13,512 bases of DNA from an uncultured Oscillospiraceae bacterium (GTDB lineage Bacteria; Bacillota_A; Clostridia; Oscillospirales; Acutalibacteraceae). Positions 1-6,025 of the stretch are shown one piece after another. The position numbers and the translations under genes are program-made. The stretch's first letter is position 1, and each line of letters begins with the position of its first letter. The notes beneath the pieces were generated by a model. The model searched no databases. It had not been told where the DNA came from and saw only the letters and a list, made by a program, of their open reading frames with translations. The stretch lies in assembly GCA_910589395.1 (NCBI GenBank), contig CAJUTL010000054.1, forward strand, positions 1-13,512. The letters run 5' to 3'.

Positions 1-2
1 CC

Positions 3-35
3 GTTGCTGGGCGTGCCCCACCGGGGCACAGCAAC
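3..35. repeat. GC-rich inverted repeat (hairpin)
   Basis: Arms GTTGCT (3-8) with GTGCCCC (13-19) pair with GGGGCAC (23-29) and AGCAAC (30-35) around a 3-nt loop, leaving a 4-nt bulge on the left arm. No T-run follows on either side, so it is not an obvious intrinsic terminator. It lies at the window edge and may belong to a larger repeat or to the 3' flank of a gene outside the window. Confidence 0.5.
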
Positions 36-110
36 CGAGCCGACAGGCGAGAAAGGCAAGGGGTTAGTGCTATTCATCAGCTCGCTAAATTCCAATTTAT
101 CTGCTTGGCT

Positions 111-189
111 GCGGTCAGGTTGAAAACCGGTTTCCCGTACCAGTCAGCTTCACGAGTGGCTGCGGCGCCTCGCTGCAAATTCTAATTTA
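111..189 (+). repeat. Dispersed repeat, copy A
   Basis: Begins TGCGGTCAGG, followed by a GGTTTCCC-type stretch, a CACGAGTGGCTGCGGC core, then an AAATTCTAATTTA tail. It shares the order GGTCRGGT, AAACC, TTCCC, ACCA, TTTCACGAGTG or TTCACGAGTG, GC-rich end with copy B at 405-480, and with the reverse complement of 4345-4412. Similarity was judged by eye, and the copies are clearly diverged. Confidence 0.5.
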
Positions 190-205
190 ACGCACTGCCC
201 TCCCA

Positions 206-322
206 CCTGTCATTCTGAGGAACAAAGTGACGAAGAATCTCGCCCTTACCTTTCTAACGACTAACTACTAACAACTCAAAGAGAGAGATTTTTCACCGCC
301 TCCGGCGATTCAGAATGACAGG
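206..322. repeat. Hairpin element with 13-bp terminal inverted repeats (CATTCTGAGGAAC family)
   Basis: CCTGTCATTCTGA (206-218) is exactly repeated in inverse as 310-322. Inside, GAAGAATCTCG on the left faces a partly matching GAGAGATTTTTC on the right, with three CTAACNA heptamers (254-274) between. The element has no room for a transposase. A related element with the same left end and internal GAAGAATCTCG lies at 4493-4645. It resembles a MITE or REP-like palindromic unit; what mobilises it, if anything, is not visible. Confidence 0.65.
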
Positions 323-404
323 AGGAAAGGAAACAGCTCGCTGCCGGTCGGGTCAAAAACTGCCCTCCTGCACAGAGAAGATTCCCGAATGGCCGCGGCA
401 CCTT

Positions 405-480
405 GCCGCCGGTCGGGTCGGAAACCAGTTCCCTGCACCAAGCAGTTTCACGAGTGCCAGCGGTGCAACTGCCGCCGCGC
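405..480 (+). repeat. Dispersed repeat, copy B
   Basis: Contains GCCGGTCGGGTCGGAAACC, then TTCCCTGCACCAAGCAG and TTTCACGAGTG in the same order as copy A. A shorter related piece beginning GCCGGTCGGGTC with CCTCCTGCAC lies just upstream near 343-372, suggesting local partial duplication. It abuts the 3' end of the UPF0371 gene at 508. Confidence 0.5.
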
Positions 481-507
481 CCTTCTCTAACAACTCACAG
501 CTAACTA

Positions 508-1992
508 TTACTTATGATAGAGCTTGTTGGTCTGGTATTGGGGCTCGCTGGTCAGATTTACACCCAGGCGGCGGAAGATATTTTCATCTACCTGGGAAAG
601 CAGCACGGTGGAGTGGGCCTCGCACCCACGCAGCTTGGGAAGCTGGCGCAGGGCAAGCTCCGCCGTGGGATTGGTGGCGGCGCAGATGGAAAGGGCGATG
701 AGGATCTCATCGGTATGCAGCCGGGGATTCACGCTGCCCAGGTGGGTGGTTTTCAGCTTTTGCAGAGGCTCAATGATAATGGGGGAGATCAGGTGGATAT
801 CCTTCTGGATCCCGCCCAGGGCCTTCAGGGCGTTTAGCAGGGCCGCCGAGGAGGCCCCCAGCAGCTCGGAGGTCTTTCCGGTGACGATCCTGCCGTCCGG
901 CAGCTGGATCGCGGCGGCGGGCAGCCCGGTCTGCTCGGCACGCTCCAGGGCAGGGGTGACCACGGCCCTGCTTTCCGCCGAAATGCCGGACTGATTCAAT
1001 AAAAGCTCCAGCTTATATACGGTCTCATCGCTGTCGCTGCCCCGGCGCTGGCCGCACAGGGCGCTGTAGTACCGGCGAATGATCTCCTGCCGGGCGGCCT
1101 CACAGCATACCTCATCGTCTATGATGCAGTTTCCCGCCATGTTCACGCCCATGTCCGTGGGGGATTTATAGGGAGATTCCCCGGCGATCTTTTCCAGCAT
1201 GGCGTTGAGCACCGGGAACACCTCCACGTCCCGGTTATAGTTTACGGCGGTAACGCCGTGAGCTTCCAGGTGGAAGGGGTCTATCATATTCACATCGTTC
1301 AGATCCGCCGTGGCGGCCTCATAGGCCAGATTCACAGGGTGCTTCAGGGGAAGGTTCCAGATGGGGAAGGTCTCAAATTTCGCGTAGCCCGCCGGAACGC
1401 CCCGCTTGTATTCATGGTACAGCTGGCTTAAGCAGGTGGCCATTTTTCCGCTGCCGGGGCCGGGGGCCGTTACCACGATCAGGGAACGGCTGGTTTCCAC
1501 ATAGTCGTTTTTGCCGAAGCCCTCATCGCTGACGATCATGGGAATATTGGAGGGGTACCCGGGAATGGAATAGTGGCGGAACACCTTGACGCCCAGGGAT
1601 TCCAGGCGCTTTTGAAAGGCCTCCGCCGCCGGCTGGGCGGCATATTGGGTGAGCACCACGCTGCCCACGGTGAGCCCGATCTCCCGGAAGGAATCGATCA
1701 AGCGGAGCACGTCCACATCATAGGTGATACCCAGGTCACCCCGCACCTTGTTTTTCTCAATATCCGAGGCGCTTATCACGATCACGATCTCTGCCTGATC
1801 CTTCAGCTCCAGCAGCATCTTCACCTTGCTGTCCGGCTCAAAGCCCGGCAGCACCCGGGAAGCGTGGTAATCGTCAAACAGCTTCCCGCCGAATTCCAGA
1901 TAAAGCTTTCCGCCGGACTGCTCGATCCTCTCCTGAATCTGCCGGGACTGCATCTCCCGGTATTTCGCATTGTCAAACCCTGCCCGCATCAT
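508..1992 (-). CDS. UPF0371 / DUF1846 family protein
   Basis: About 494 residues, the family's usual length. It is recognised from the conserved N-terminal block (GFDNAKY, GGKLYLEFGGKLFDDYHAS), VVTAPGPGSGKMATC, the FETFPIWNLPLKHPVN and DLNDVNMIDPFHLEA blocks, and the typical YQTNKLYHK C-terminus. The GPGSGK stretch (about residues 178-183) resembles a phosphate-binding loop. The protein is predicted cytosolic, and no biochemical role is firmly established for the family. Start choice: family members begin near MRxGFDN, matching ATG codons at 1998, 1992 or 1989; a GGGGG stretch sits 9 nt before 1992. A GTG at 2061 would add about 23 residues not expected for the family and has its purine-rich stretch almost touching the start. 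The gene is single and divergent from the DUF4317 gene. Confidence 0.9.
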   Translation of the reverse strand: MMRAGFDNAKYREMQSRQIQERIEQSGGKLYLEFGGKLFDDYHASRVLPGFEPDSKVKMLLELKDQAEIVIVISASDIEKNKVRGDLGITYDVDVLRLIDSFREIGLTVGSVVLTQYAAQPAAEAFQKRLESLGVKVFRHYSIPGYPSNIPMIVSDEGFGKNDYVETSRSLIVVTAPGPGSGKMATCLSQLYHEYKRGVPAGYAKFETFPIWNLPLKHPVNLAYEAATADLNDVNMIDPFHLEAHGVTAVNYNRDVEVFPVLNAMLEKIAGESPYKSPTDMGVNMAGNCIIDDEVCCEAARQEIIRRYYSALCGQRRGSDSDETVYKLELLLNQSGISAESRAVVTPALERAEQTGLPAAAIQLPDGRIVTGKTSELLGASSAALLNALKALGGIQKDIHLISPIIIEPLQKLKTTHLGSVNPRLHTDEILIALSICAATNPTAELALRQLPKLRGCEAHSTVLLSQVDENIFRRLGVNLTSEPQYQTNKLYHK

Positions 1993-2097
1993 CCTCATAA
2001 ACCCCCAAACCAGATATGAAATACTTCCTGCCAGATTTTGAAAAGAGTTAAGAAAAGACACACCCTTATCCAGTATCCATAAGCTATGATCTCACCC

Positions 2098-2157
2098 GAA
2101 GAAGTCCGGTGCTTTTCCGAAGGAAAAGAGAAACGCTGCGCGTTTCAGAGCTTCTTC
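2098..2157 (-). other. Compact three-stem structured segment in the UPF0371 leader
   Basis: Three perfect 7-bp inverted repeats are packed into 60 bp. The outer stem is GAAGAAG (2098-2104) with CTTCTTC (2151-2157). Inside it lie CTTTTCC/GGAAAAG (2112-2118 and 2122-2128, loop of 3) and GAAACGC/GCGTTTC (2130-2136 and 2140-2146, loop of 3). This is the arithmetic of a three-way junction. It lies between the candidate minus-strand promoter (2186-2194) and the UPF0371 start, so it would be in that mRNA's 5' leader. No known riboswitch class was recognised. Confidence 0.5.
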
Positions 2158-2160
2158 AAG

Positions 2161-2187
2161 ATAACGACGGCTTCTTGCCATCGTTAT
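2161..2187. promoter_or_regulatory. Dyad overlapping the UPF0371 promoter
   Basis: ATAACGA (2161-2167) and TCGTTAT (2181-2187) form a perfect 7-bp inverted repeat; after one mismatch GG and CC extend it by two pairs. The right arm touches the minus-strand TATAAT box and the predicted start site lies within the dyad. That placement suits a repressor operator better than an RNA hairpin. No regulator can be assigned. Confidence 0.4.
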
Positions 2188-2194
2188 TATAACA
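2186..2194 (-). promoter_or_regulatory. Extended -10 promoter for the UPF0371 gene
   Basis: Read on the minus strand, TGTTATAAT gives a consensus TATAAT (2186-2191) preceded by TG and one base, an extended -10. The -35 region is poor (TTCTTT at about 17-bp spacing), which extended -10 promoters tolerate. The predicted start is near 2179, giving a leader of about 185 nt. Confidence 0.5.
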
Positions 2195-2234
2195 TAAATT
2201 GGGAGAAAAAAGAAGATTTTCGGCGGAAAACTTC

Positions 2235-2263
2235 TTGCGGTTTTCCGTGGGCCGTGATAAAAT
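2235..2263 (+). promoter_or_regulatory. Promoter for the DUF4317 gene
   Basis: TTGCGG (2235-2240) is separated by exactly 17 bp from TAAAAT (2258-2263). The start codon at 2308 follows about 45 bp later, with AAGGAAGG at 2291-2298 as ribosome binding site. Spacing and position support a sigma-A type promoter. Confidence 0.55.
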
Positions 2264-2307
2264 GCGAAAAGCGCCGGTTTGCGGCGGGAAAAGGAAGGAA
2301 TTTGTGT

Positions 2308-3438
2308 ATGAATGAAAAGGAAATTGCGGAGATCCGCCGCCGCTTTCGCTCGGAAAAAAGCAATATCACCCATATCCGGGGCTGCTATGTCAATGAGCGC
2401 CGGGAGATCGTATCGGAATTCGACCAGCCTCTTGCCACCCTGCCCCAGGAGGAGACCGAGGAAATGCTGGCGGTGCTTCGCCGGGTGCTTTCCGGTACGC
2501 CGGGGCGGAACCTTGCGGAGCTTTCCTTTTCCACCCAGCAGGTGGTGGACAGCGACGAGCACAGGCTTTTGATGGCACTGCGGGAATCCTCCTTGCGGGA
2601 CGAAGGAGCGGTACATACCTTCTTTCAGCAGATCATTGGCTCCTTTTCCACGGAGGGCACATATTTGATCCTGCTGGCCTGTGAGACCTATGATGTTCCT
2701 TACCGCGCCAAGGACGGCTCCCGGCAGGAGGACGCTTCCCAGGAGGTCTATTCCTATATTTTGTGCGCGCTCTGCCCGGTAAAGCCTACAAAGTCCGCCT
2801 TGAGCTACGATGTGCCGGAAAACGCCTTCCGCAGCCGCCTGCCGGACTGGCTGGTGGCATCTCCCGAGGCGGGATTCTTGTTTCCCGCCTTTCACGACCG
2901 CTCCGCCGATATTTACAGCGCTTTGTACTATTCCAGAGATCCGGCGGAAAATCACTCGGAGCTCATCGACGCGGTATTTCGCCTGGAAGCTCCCATGCCT
3001 GCGGCAACGCAGAAGGAGACCTTCCACGCCGTGATGGTAGAGGCCCTTTCGGAAGATTGCAGCTATGATGTGGTGCAGTCGGTGGATACCAGGCTGCGGG
3101 AAATGATCCAGGAGCACAAAGACAGCAAGGAAGAGGAGCCGCTGGTGCTTTCCAACCGGGCTGTCCGGGAGGTGCTGGGTTCCTGCGGCGTATCGGAAGA
3201 GCATGTGGAGGCCTTCGGCAAAAAGCTCACGGAGGAATTCGGGCCGGAGCTGGCCCTGCGCCCCCAAACCCTGGTGGATCACAGGAAATTGGAGGTATGC
3301 ACCCCCGATGTAAAGATCCAGGTAAACCCGGAAAGAAGCGACCTGCTGGAAACCAGGATCATCGATGGGGCAAGGTATATCCTGATCCGGGCTGGCGAGG
3401 GCGTGGAGGTAAACGGCGTCCCCGTGCGCATTGTATAA
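2308..3438 (+). CDS. DUF4317 domain-containing protein
   Basis: 376 residues, recognised by overall resemblance to the clostridial DUF4317 family: N-terminal MNEKEIAEIRRRF, a GCYVNERREIVSEFDQPL block, LLMALRESSL at about 90-100, and a C-terminal region ending VEVNGVPVRIV. It has no signal peptide or membrane segment, so it is predicted cytosolic. Function is unknown for the family. The start at 2308 is chosen because AAGGAAGG lies 9 nt upstream and the family begins there; the open frame extends to 2086, but that part is low-quality and overlaps the promoter. The gene is monocistronic, followed by an intrinsic terminator at 3471-3511. Confidence 0.88.
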   Translation: MNEKEIAEIRRRFRSEKSNITHIRGCYVNERREIVSEFDQPLATLPQEETEEMLAVLRRVLSGTPGRNLAELSFSTQQVVDSDEHRLLMALRESSLRDEGAVHTFFQQIIGSFSTEGTYLILLACETYDVPYRAKDGSRQEDASQEVYSYILCALCPVKPTKSALSYDVPENAFRSRLPDWLVASPEAGFLFPAFHDRSADIYSALYYSRDPAENHSELIDAVFRLEAPMPAATQKETFHAVMVEALSEDCSYDVVQSVDTRLREMIQEHKDSKEEEPLVLSNRAVREVLGSCGVSEEHVEAFGKKLTEEFGPELALRPQTLVDHRKLEVCTPDVKIQVNPERSDLLETRIIDGARYILIRAGEGVEVNGVPVRIV

Positions 3439-3470
3439 AAGGAGGCTGAAGAGCCTGCCGCAGAAAAGCT

Positions 3471-3511
3471 AAGGGTAAGGCGGACCGCAATGGTTTGCCC
3501 TACCCTTTTTT
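3471..3511 (+). terminator. Intrinsic terminator after the DUF4317 gene
   Basis: AAGGGTA (3471-3477) pairs with TACCCTT (3501-3507); after one mismatch GGC/GCC extends the stem. A T-run (3506-3511) follows directly. On the minus strand the same stem is followed by an AGCTTTT stretch, so it may also serve the convergent hydrolase gene ending at 3562. Confidence 0.7.
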
Positions 3512-3561
3512 ATGACGCTTTCAGAAAAAGCGATTGTGGAAAAGAGCGTGAAACGGGAACC

Positions 3562-4188
3562 TTATCCTGCTCGATGATAAAAGCGACCCAGAGCCTCGGA
3601 CAATTTTTCCGGCGCGTCCAGGTTCACTTCATGCCCGGCCCCGGGGATCTCCCGCAGTTCCGCGTTTGCCAGAATGCCCGCCAGCTTTCCGGCGGCTTTT
3701 TTGTTCGCGCGATCCTTTTCGCCACAGATCACCAAGGCGGGACAGGTGATTTTGGAGAGGGAATCGCTAAAATCCAAATTCATCATAGTTTTGCAAAGCC
3801 GGATAAATGCTTCTTTTTCAAATCCCATCTGCTGAAACGCGGATTTTGGCATAAATCGAAACAGGAAATTTTGAACCCTCAGCATGGTTTTCGGCATTTT
3901 GTATTGCGGAGCGATCAGGGCCAGCGAATGGACCTTTTCGGGGCGCTCAATGGCATAATTCAAGGCCAATACTCCACCGAGAGATAAACCGCATAAGTCT
4001 ATTTGTTCCTCGGTTTGATCGCAAATCGCCGAAACGGCTTCATAAAGGTTTTGATACGTTGCCTCTTTTCCCTGAAGGATATTAGCCAAATCAGGACAGA
4101 TGCAGTGCTTGGCAGTCTGCAATTTCACAATAGCTTCTCTCCAGCCTTCACTTGTTTGCCCCAGGCCGTGTAAAAAGACCCGCCGCAT
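3562..4188 (-). CDS. Small alpha/beta hydrolase
   Basis: 208 residues with a complete alpha/beta-hydrolase set: the oxyanion-hole motif HGLGQ (from H7), the nucleophile elbow GLSLGG with Ser69, an acidic residue in CGEKDRAN (Asp159), and the catalytic His186 in GAGHEVN. The short cap (about 95-140) is Met/Phe-rich. No signal peptide, so an intracellular esterase or C-C hydrolase-like enzyme; the substrate cannot be deduced. The ATG at 4188 has an excellent AGGAGGGG about 4 nt upstream. Codon use is more A/T-rich than in the neighbouring UPF0371 and DUF4317 genes, a possible sign of separate acquisition. It is transcribed alone from the promoter at 4227-4255. Confidence 0.88.
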   Translation of the reverse strand: MRRVFLHGLGQTSEGWREAIVKLQTAKHCICPDLANILQGKEATYQNLYEAVSAICDQTEEQIDLCGLSLGGVLALNYAIERPEKVHSLALIAPQYKMPKTMLRVQNFLFRFMPKSAFQQMGFEKEAFIRLCKTMMNLDFSDSLSKITCPALVICGEKDRANKKAAGKLAGILANAELREIPGAGHEVNLDAPEKLSEALGRFYHRAG

Positions 4189-4226
4189 ACTACCCCTCCT
4201 CTGATTTCCGATTTGTCCGCAGGGCC

Positions 4227-4255
4227 ATTATAAAACAGCGCCCACTGAAAATCAA
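4227..4255 (-). promoter_or_regulatory. Promoter for the alpha/beta hydrolase
   Basis: On the minus strand TTGATT (4250-4255) is 17 bp from a perfect TATAAT (4227-4232). The predicted start near 4220 gives a leader of about 30 nt before the ATG at 4188. Confidence 0.7.
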
Positions 4256-4268
4256 CAGTTTTCAGTGG
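4242..4268. promoter_or_regulatory. Perfect palindrome over the hydrolase -35 box (candidate operator)
   Basis: CCACTGAAAA (4242-4251) and TTTTCAGTGG (4259-4268) are perfect inverted repeats with a 7-bp spacer. The dyad covers the -35 hexamer and part of the promoter spacer. A dimeric repressor bound here would block RNA polymerase. The related sequence CCACTGAA also begins the left arm of the inverted repeat at 9602-9670, so a dispersed repeat origin is an alternative. Confidence 0.5.
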
Positions 4269-4344
4269 ACGAGGACTTTCTTGCTCCGGCGCGGGGAAGG
4301 ACAAGGGAAAAACAAAAATTGCAGAGCGGTAAATGATGGTTTAA

Positions 4345-4412
4345 CGGCGAGGCACAGCAGCCACTCGTGCCCTTACTTGGTGCAGGAAAATGATTTCTGA
4401 CCCGACCGCAGG
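4345..4412 (-). repeat. Dispersed repeat, copy C (inverted)
   Basis: Its reverse complement reads CCTGCGGTCGGGTCAGAAA, then TTTTCCTGCACCAAG, then GCACGAGTGGCTGC, the same module order as copies A and B at the left end of the window. The inverse orientation and separation by more than 3.8 kb show that it is dispersed rather than tandem. Confidence 0.5.
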
Positions 4413-4443
4413 AAAAATGATAAATTATAGTTTAGCAAACTAG

Positions 4444-4471
4444 TCGTTAGCTGTTAGTTGTTAGTCGTTAG
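4444..4471 (+). repeat. Four tandem heptamers YYGTTAG
   Basis: TCGTTAG, CTGTTAG, TTGTTAG and TCGTTAG follow one another without gaps. Three inverse-oriented units (CTAACGA, CTAACTA, CTAACAA) occur at 254-274. In both places they sit beside or within a CATTCTGAGGAAC element, so the heptamers probably travel with it. Confidence 0.6.
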
Positions 4472-4492
4472 AGAGGGGCGAGTTCTCGCTTT

Positions 4493-4645
4493 TGTCATTC
4501 TGAGGAACGCAGAAAGTTATAGCTTTCTTGACGAAGAATCTCGTCCTTCATTTCCTGAATAGAAAGGAAATGGGCGAGATTCTTCACCGGGAAAGCAAGG
4601 TTAAAAAGCTATAGCTTTTTGTGCTTGTCTGTTCAGTAATGACAG
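4493..4645. repeat. Second CATTCTGAGGAAC hairpin element
   Basis: Starts with TGTCATTCTGAGGAAC and ends in a degenerate inverse of it (TTCAGTAATGACA). The core is a long hairpin: GAAGAATCTCG pairs with CGAGATTCTTC, and CATTTCC with GGAAATG. Two smaller palindromes, AGAAAG/CTTTCT and AAAAAGC/GCTTTTT, flank it. The layout is a nested cruciform-forming MITE-like unit, related to 206-322. No coding sequence is inside. Confidence 0.65.
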
Positions 4646-4730
4646 GAGGAAAATAAGCGGTACGCCGCAAATTCCAATTTAGCAATTAGTAAGCAGTGCG
4701 AAGGCCTTCCCTTACTTGTTAGAGGGAAAA

Positions 4731-4749
4731 CAGACTGCTTCACAGTCTG
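4731..4749. repeat. CAGACTG hairpin
   Basis: CAGACTG and CAGTCTG form a perfect 7-bp stem with a 5-nt loop CTTCA. A sister hairpin with compensatory changes and a TTTCA loop lies at 12293-12313. Confidence 0.5.
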
Positions 4750-4870
4750 CAGAAACCTCCGGACGGCGAGCACGTCCCGGTGGGGGGGAAGGGGATCTGA
4801 TACACGCAGAAACTACTATAGAATCGCTGGTTACGTCCCCTCAGTCACGGCACAGCCATGACAGCGGGAG

Positions 4871-4890
4871 CTGCTCGAAGAGCAGTTTTT
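4871..4890 (+). terminator. Terminator-like hairpin without an obvious gene
   Basis: CTGCTC (4871-4876), loop GAA, GAGCAG (4880-4885), then TTTTT. The shape is that of an intrinsic terminator on the plus strand, but no plus-strand gene lies upstream. It could end an unrecognised small RNA or be part of a dispersed palindrome. Confidence 0.4.
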
Positions 4891-5047
4891 CCCTTCATAT
4901 AAATAAGTGAAGCTTAAGGGCTGAATTATAACTTCCCACTCTCCTTTTTGTTTCCCCAATAAACCTTTGCTGTGGAATGCCGGTGCTCAAATACCGGAAA
5001 CAGGTCAAAGGCCGTGGTTTTTTATCGGTTTTCAAAGGATCTGCTTT

Positions 5048-6025
5048 TCAGGCAGCTCTATCTCTCAGCAAGACCACGGTATGAAAGAGCCCGGTCTCTT
5101 CCTCGTAATACTGCCGGAGGGTACCGTTGTGCCTTTTCACGGTGTGGGCTATGCTCCGCAGGCCGATGCCGTGGCGCTCCCGGTGGGGCTTTCGGGTGAG
5201 AAAACCTCCTTTTCCATCACTTTCCGGGGGAGAAACGCAGGTATTCACCAAAGAGATCAGCAGCGCGCCGCCCGGGCGGGTATCCACCAGCAGCTCCAGA
5301 TACGGGCTTTCACCGCCCTGTGCCGCTTCCACGGCGTTTTCCAGAAGATTGCCAAACAGGGCGGTCACATCGCTCTGCTCCAAATGGTCTACGGAGTGGC
5401 TGCGGACATCTACCAGAAAGCCAACGCCGCTTTCCTGACAGAGCTTCCCATACCGGGAAAGGATCACGTCCAGAATGGGGCTGCCGCAGAAGCGCACTCT
5501 GTTTTGCAGGGCGGGAGAACGCTCCAGCTCCGTGATATAGCGGGCCGCCTCCCCCTGCTCTCCCGCCAGATCCCGCAGGGCGGCCAAATGCTTGCGGATA
5601 TCGTGGATCAATACTCGCTGGCTGTCGTACTGCTCTTCCAGGGCCTTATAGTACTCCACCTCGTTCTGCCGCTTTTGCAGCATCAGCTGGTCGGAAAGAT
5701 TCTGCCTGTCTATCTGGCGGCTGTAGCGGTATCCCAAAAGCAGCAGCAGGTTGTTCAAAACCAACAGCAAAAGCCCTGCCAGAACAAAGGAGCCCATGCT
5801 CAGCCGGATCCCCGTGACCAGGGAGGTATAGACCATGATTAGCAAAACAAAAATGGTGACCAGGGAAAAGCCCGTCAGCACCATGGCAATGGGCGCGGCG
5901 CTTTTTTCTTCTTCAGCGCCTCCTCTTTGCAGCCGGGTGCACACCCGGGAATAGCCCAGGTAGAAAAGCCTTCCGCTGCCGGCCAGCACAAAAAAGCCCA
6001 GCACCAGCGCAATGGTTTCTTTCAT
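5048..6025 (-). CDS. GHKL sensor histidine kinase (AgrC-like, three membrane helices)
   Basis: 325 residues. Three hydrophobic segments are visible at about 4-23, 46-70 and 78-98, followed by a coiled linker (about 100-135) and a dimerisation helix with the phospho-acceptor motif HDIRKH (His141). The ATP-binding domain follows: N-box GNLLENAVEAA (Asn226, Asn230) and G-box RHGIGL (about 285-289), as in HATPase_c_5 kinases that pair with LytTR regulators. AgrC-type sensors usually have six or seven helices, so the input domain is short; which signal it reads is unknown. The start ATG overlaps the regulator's stop by one base (TAATG), implying translational coupling. It is the second gene of a regulator-kinase operon. 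No agrB, agrD or peptide gene is present nearby. Confidence 0.92.
   Translation of the reverse strand: MKETIALVLGFFVLAGSGRLFYLGYSRVCTRLQRGGAEEEKSAAPIAMVLTGFSLVTIFVLLIMVYTSLVTGIRLSMGSFVLAGLLLLVLNNLLLLLGYRYSRQIDRQNLSDQLMLQKRQNEVEYYKALEEQYDSQRVLIHDIRKHLAALRDLAGEQGEAARYITELERSPALQNRVRFCGSPILDVILSRYGKLCQESGVGFLVDVRSHSVDHLEQSDVTALFGNLLENAVEAAQGGESPYLELLVDTRPGGALLISLVNTCVSPPESDGKGGFLTRKPHRERHGIGLRSIAHTVKRHNGTLRQYYEEETGLFHTVVLLRDRAA

Larger units (their letters stand above)
36..507. other. Non-coding repeat-rich intergenic region
   Basis: No convincing gene is present. Short open frames here lack a good ribosome binding site and run through repeats. The stretch holds a short AAATTCCAATTTA-type motif (near 86-98, a variant near 176-189, and again near 4670), two diverged copies of a longer repeat (111-189 and 405-480), a hairpin element with 13-bp terminal inverted repeats (206-322), and heptamer-like CTAAC units. 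The same families recur at 4269-4690, so this looks like accumulated dispersed intergenic repeats rather than decayed coding sequence. Confidence 0.6.
4269..5047. other. Non-coding repeat-rich intergenic region
   Basis: Nearly 800 bp without a supportable gene. It contains an inverted copy of the repeat seen at 111-189 and 405-480, a heptamer array, a CATTCTGAGGAAC hairpin element, a CAGACTG hairpin, and a terminator-like hairpin at 4871-4890. A stretch near 4827-4870 carries a CCCCTCAGTCACGGCACAGC sequence of the kind common in clostridial intergenic palindromes. The last 150 bp before the kinase stop contain only a small CCGGT/ACCGG inverted repeat; no peptide pheromone gene was found there. 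Confidence 0.6.

Noticed and set aside
315..701. Plus-strand frame at the left repeat field
   Set aside because: It starts inside the hairpin element, runs through copy B and into the 3' end of the UPF0371 gene, and has no recognisable protein features. The AGGAGG near its start is part of the repeat end.
2092..3282. 396-codon open frame antisense to the DUF4317 gene
   Set aside because: The sense strand has a promoter, ribosome binding site, family match and terminator; the antisense translation shows no family features.
4444..4471. Heptamer array as a replication origin iteron set
   Set aside because: Only four 7-bp units, no adjacent Rep gene, and the same motif occurs inside a dispersed element at 254-274.
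4716..4910. 64-codon plus-strand frame ending near the hairpin at 4871-4890
   Set aside because: The start lacks a good ribosome binding site, the frame contains two hairpins, and the translation is low-complexity. A peptide gene cannot be excluded but is not supported.
4900..5047. AgrD-like pheromone peptide gene next to the kinase
   Set aside because: No minus-strand ATG-initiated frame of suitable length occurs between the kinase stop and the repeat field, and no agrB-like membrane protease is present.
4967..5842. 291-codon plus-strand open frame over the histidine kinase
   Set aside because: It is antisense to a kinase with intact H, N and G boxes; the Gln/Gly-rich translation is typical of a shadow frame.
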